Source: Rosellinia necatrix
Lineage: Eukaryota; Ascomycota; Sordariomycetes; Xylariales; Xylariaceae
DNA length: 64,000 nt
Direction: 5' to 3'
Assembly (NCBI GenBank): GCA_021209875.1
Contig: JAGYVD010000003.1
Coordinates: 5,799,782-5,863,781 of the forward strand
The notes under the pieces are model-generated. The model did not search any database. It was not told the DNA's origin and saw nothing but the letters and a program-made list of their open reading frames with translations. This document shows positions 60,661 through 64,000 of this stretch, piece after piece; position 1 is the stretch's first letter, and the number at the start of each line of letters is the position of its first letter. Made by a program: the position numbers and the translations under genes.

Positions 60661-62286
60661 TAACAAAATTATTATATAAAACTTTAAGCAAGTTTTATTA
60701 TTTTATATTTTTTTTAAATTATTACTATATTAATTATATTAATTAATTTATATTTATAATTAAATTTACTAATATTAAAATATATTATATATAATTTTAT
60801 TTTTAATATAAATTTTTTGTTTTAAAGTTTTTAAATAATTATATAATAAATTATTATAATTAATTTAAAAATTAATTTAAATAAAAATATAAAAATAAAA
60901 ATTATAACATATAAAATATTTTAGTTTATATTTTCTTTAAATATATAAAAACAATAAACAGCATAAAATCTTTTAAATAAATTTAAAATATAATTAATTT
61001 ATATAAATAAATAAATATAATATTTTATTTTATTATAAAAAATCATAATAATTATAAATGTTTTATTTTATAAATCTTTAAAAGTTTTATTATTATATTA
61101 AAATATTAAAATAAGTTTAAACTTTAAATAATCTTTTAGTAAATTTTTATAGATTATATTAATAATATTAAAAAAACTTTATAAAAACATATTTAAATTT
61201 TTTATAAACCTATAATTTTTATATTTAATTATGTTTTAATTTTAATTTTGTAAATTATATATATTTATATATTTAAATTATTACAATAATTTTATAGTTT
61301 TTAGGTTAATAACATTTTTATTAAAATTAAAATAAAATAATTATAGAATTTTATTTTTTGTTATAAATTTAAAGGTTTAATTTTTAATAAATAAATAATA
61401 TATAAAATTAAAATTATTTTATTATTAAATTAAAAACAAAAATTTAAATAATTTAATAAATATTAAATTATTTATTAATAAAACTATATAAAAATTATAG
61501 AAATATATAAATATAAAATTTATAAATTATAATTTTACTTATTATATTTTTATATATAAAATAAATAATAAACAATAAAATCTTTTTATTATTATTTATA
61601 TAAATAAAAGTTTATTAATATTATAAATTATTAAGAATTGTTTATATAATATTTTAATTAAATATTATAACATATTAAAACTTATTAATAGTTTTTGTTT
61701 TATTTAATAAATAATTTAAAATTTTTATTTAATTATATAATAAAGTTTTATTTATTTTAATATATATATTTTTTTAATATTATATTTAATTTTTTTATAT
61801 TAAAAACTTTTTTATATATAAAAAGCATAAAAACATTTAATATTATAAAAATTATATTTTATTACTTTTTTAAAATATTTAAATTGTTAAAATTAAAAAA
61901 AAAATATTTTATATTATTATTTTTAATAATTATTTTATAATATAATAAATATTTTTTTATATAATTTTATAAATATATTTATAATATGTACTTAATTAAA
62001 ATCTAATAATTTTAAACTTTATATATTAATTATAATATTTTAAACTATGTTTAAATAGTTAAATATACTTTTTATATATTATATAAAAATAATTTAATTT
62101 TAATTATTTAAAAATTATTTTTATATTATAAATAAAAAAGTTTAAAATTATGAATAATATTTATTTATAATTTATAAAAGTTTATTTATTTTTTTAATTT
62201 TAAAATAATAAAGTTTTAAATATTTAATATATTATATTTATTAAAAATAAATAAATAATTTTTAAAAAAGTTGCAATAAAATTAAG

Positions 62287-62315
62287 TCTATATATATATA
62301 TATATATATATATTA
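62287..62315. repeat. (TA)n microsatellite
   Basis: About 13 uninterrupted TA units within the A+T block. Confidence 0.9.
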
Positions 62316-63787
62316 AATTATATAAAAATATTTATTATAAAGAAATTTTAAATTATATTAAAAGTAATTTTATATAAAATTTAAATTATATTTAAAAAAA
62401 AACATGATTTGATTTAATATTTTATTTTATTTATTATATAAAATTTAATTTATTAATATTAATAATTTAAATTTTTAAATATTAAAATTATTTAAAATTT
62501 AATAAATTAATAAAGTTTTATATAAATAATATTTATAAAAAAAGATTAATATATAGCCTAAAATAAAAAAAGGTTATATATGTTTATTTTAAATAATTTT
62601 TAAATTAAAATTAAAATAATTAAAATTAAACAATTTTATAAAACTATTTTTTATAAGCTATATATATATTTTATATAATTTTATAATGTTGTTATAAAAT
62701 AGATTTTATTTATATTTTTAATAAATATATTTTTTAATTTTTAAACTTTATTAAATTAATAATAAATTAATTAAAAGTTTAATTTATATAATTATATATA
62801 TTATATAATAATAAAATAATAAAATTATATTTGTTATAAAATAATAAATAAATTTAAAAATATTTATATTTAGGCTTATAATTTTTATTATTTTATATGT
62901 TTATTTATAAATTTTATTTTAAATAAAAACTATTTATAAAAACAATTTAAAAATTTCTTGTATATTTTATAAAAAACAAGTTTATTTTATATTTTAATAT
63001 CTTATTATTATATTAATATTTTATAATTTTTAAAAATCTTTAGATTATATTTTAATTATTTTAAAATATATGCATTATAATATTATTAAAATTTATATAA
63101 AAATATATAACTAATATTATAATATAACATCTTTTTAAATAAAAATAAATTATTTTATTTTATAAAATATTTATATTTATATTTTCTTTTTAATATTATA
63201 TATATATAATATAATTATTTATTAATAAATATTAATAAAATATTATATAAAAAATGTTTTATTTTTTATAGTAATATATATTTAATATTAATAAATTATT
63301 AAAAAATAATTATAAATTAAAATTAATTTATACTTTTAATATTTTTTAATTAATTTCCAAGTTCTACTTATTATAAAATTTATATAAAAACTTATTGCTT
63401 ATGCCTAAATCCCTATATATATAAACTTTATAATACTAAATAATCTTGTTTTTAATATAAATATAACATATTTAAAATTACTTAAAAAAAAATAATTAAT
63501 TTAATATATATAAAAGTTCTTATAATTATATATATTTAAAATTTATATATTAATATATATAAAATGAATTTTATTTTTATATTTAATATTATTTTATAAT
63601 AAAATAAAGAAAAATTTATTTAATTGAACTTTTAATAATAATATTATTAATAGTTGTTAATAAAAAATAAATTTTGTTAAAATTAAATATAAAACATTAA
63701 AATAATATAATTTATAAACATAAAAAAATTATTTAATTAATTATTAAAAATATAACTTTATATAAATAACATTTAATAAACATAATT

Positions 63788-64000
63788 TTAGGGTTAGGGT
63801 TAGGGTTAGGGTTAGGGTTAGGGTTAGGGTTAGGGTTAGGGTTAGGGTTAGGGTTAGGGTTAGGGTTAGGGGTTAGGGTTAGGGTTAGGGTTAGGGTTAG
63901 GGTTAGGGTTAGGGTTAGGGTTAGGGTTAGGGTTAGGGTTAGGGTTAGGGTTAGGGTTAGGGTTAGGGTTAGGGTTAGGGTTAGGGTTAGGGTTAGGGTT
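63788..64000 (+). repeat. Telomere, (TTAGGG)n
   Basis: About 35 TTAGGG units run uninterrupted to the final base, G-rich strand 5' to 3' toward the end, so this is a right chromosome terminus. One variant unit TTAGGGG occurs near 63866-63872. The junction with A+T sequence is abrupt, with no transitional degenerate repeats. Confidence 0.99.

Larger units (their letters stand above)
50953..63787. other. Subtelomeric A+T-rich RIP-type block
   Basis: About 12.8 kb of sequence that is overwhelmingly A and T, with no credible gene. Long continuous stretches contain only a few G or C bases per 60. This is the known outcome of repeat-induced point mutation (CpA to TpA), acting on duplicated transposon sequence in Pezizomycotina. 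Four GC-richer islands survive (52.43-52.62, 55.08-55.26, 57.82-58.26 and 60.23-60.66 kb). Open frames here come from stop-poor repeats only. The original elements cannot be named by eye. Confidence 0.85.

Noticed and set aside
50953..63787. Subtelomeric RecQ-type helicase or intact transposase genes
   Set aside because: No open frame or motif survives; sequence this heavily mutated cannot be assigned by eye.
1..64000. tRNA, rRNA or other structured RNA genes
   Set aside because: I looked for B-box-like GGTTCGAATCC and rRNA words and found none convincing; a covariance search would be decisive.

Overview
The window is the right end of a chromosome from a filamentous ascomycete (Pezizomycotina, most likely a Sordariomycete). 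Supporting this: a terminal (TTAGGG)n tract runs to the last base; genes have short introns with GTATGT/GTAAGT-type donors, CTAAC-type branch points and CAG/TAG acceptors; a 13 kb block before the telomere is almost pure A+T, as left by RIP (repeat-induced point mutation); and the gene set is fungal (CDC14, PCC1, an HCS1-type helicase, a WW-PhoD phosphatase, a DUF202 protein). I rebuilt exon structures by hand from splice signals and reading frame. No RNA evidence was available.

Layout. 1-46 kb is a normal chromosomal arm with dispersed genes: a partial gene at the left edge (-), a Na+/Ca2+ exchanger (+), a small disordered protein (+), a damaged phosphomannomutase (+), a WW/PhoD phosphatase-like protein (-), a small cysteine-rich protein (+), PCC1 (-), CDC14 (+), a secreted bicovalent FAD oxidase (+) tail-to-tail with a secreted M28 aminopeptidase (-), a conserved coiled-coil protein (-), an HCS1-type helicase (-), a DUF202 membrane protein (-) and an aldo/keto reductase (+). 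Long gene-free gaps, notably 13.1-17.2, 22.6-25.6 and 32.8-38.4 kb, hold microsatellites, minisatellites and many TACCTA/TAGGTA runs.

46-50.7 kb is a subtelomeric accessory belt: a truncated NACHT/NLR-type NTPase remnant, a 207-bp solo LTR with a 5-bp target-site duplication, an A+T patch with hairpin-bearing GC islands, and an apparently intact three-exon PD-(D/E)XK-type nuclease-like gene. 50.9-63.79 kb is the RIP-type block. It has no credible gene, four short GC islands at roughly 2.4-2.9 kb spacing that share a CCTGCAGG octamer (one base changed in one island), a 62-bp tandem array that decays toward the telomere, and a 9-bp A/T minisatellite. 63,788-64,000 is telomere.

The genes do not form one pathway. 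CDC14 acts in mitotic exit, PCC1 in the KEOPS complex (tRNA t6A and telomere biology), and SEC53-type phosphomannomutase makes mannose-1-phosphate for glycosylation. The oxidase and aminopeptidase are probably exported. The most striking observations are the phosphomannomutase lacking its catalytic N-terminus, the solo LTR with its duplication, and the octamer, decay gradient and strand skew inside the RIP-type block.
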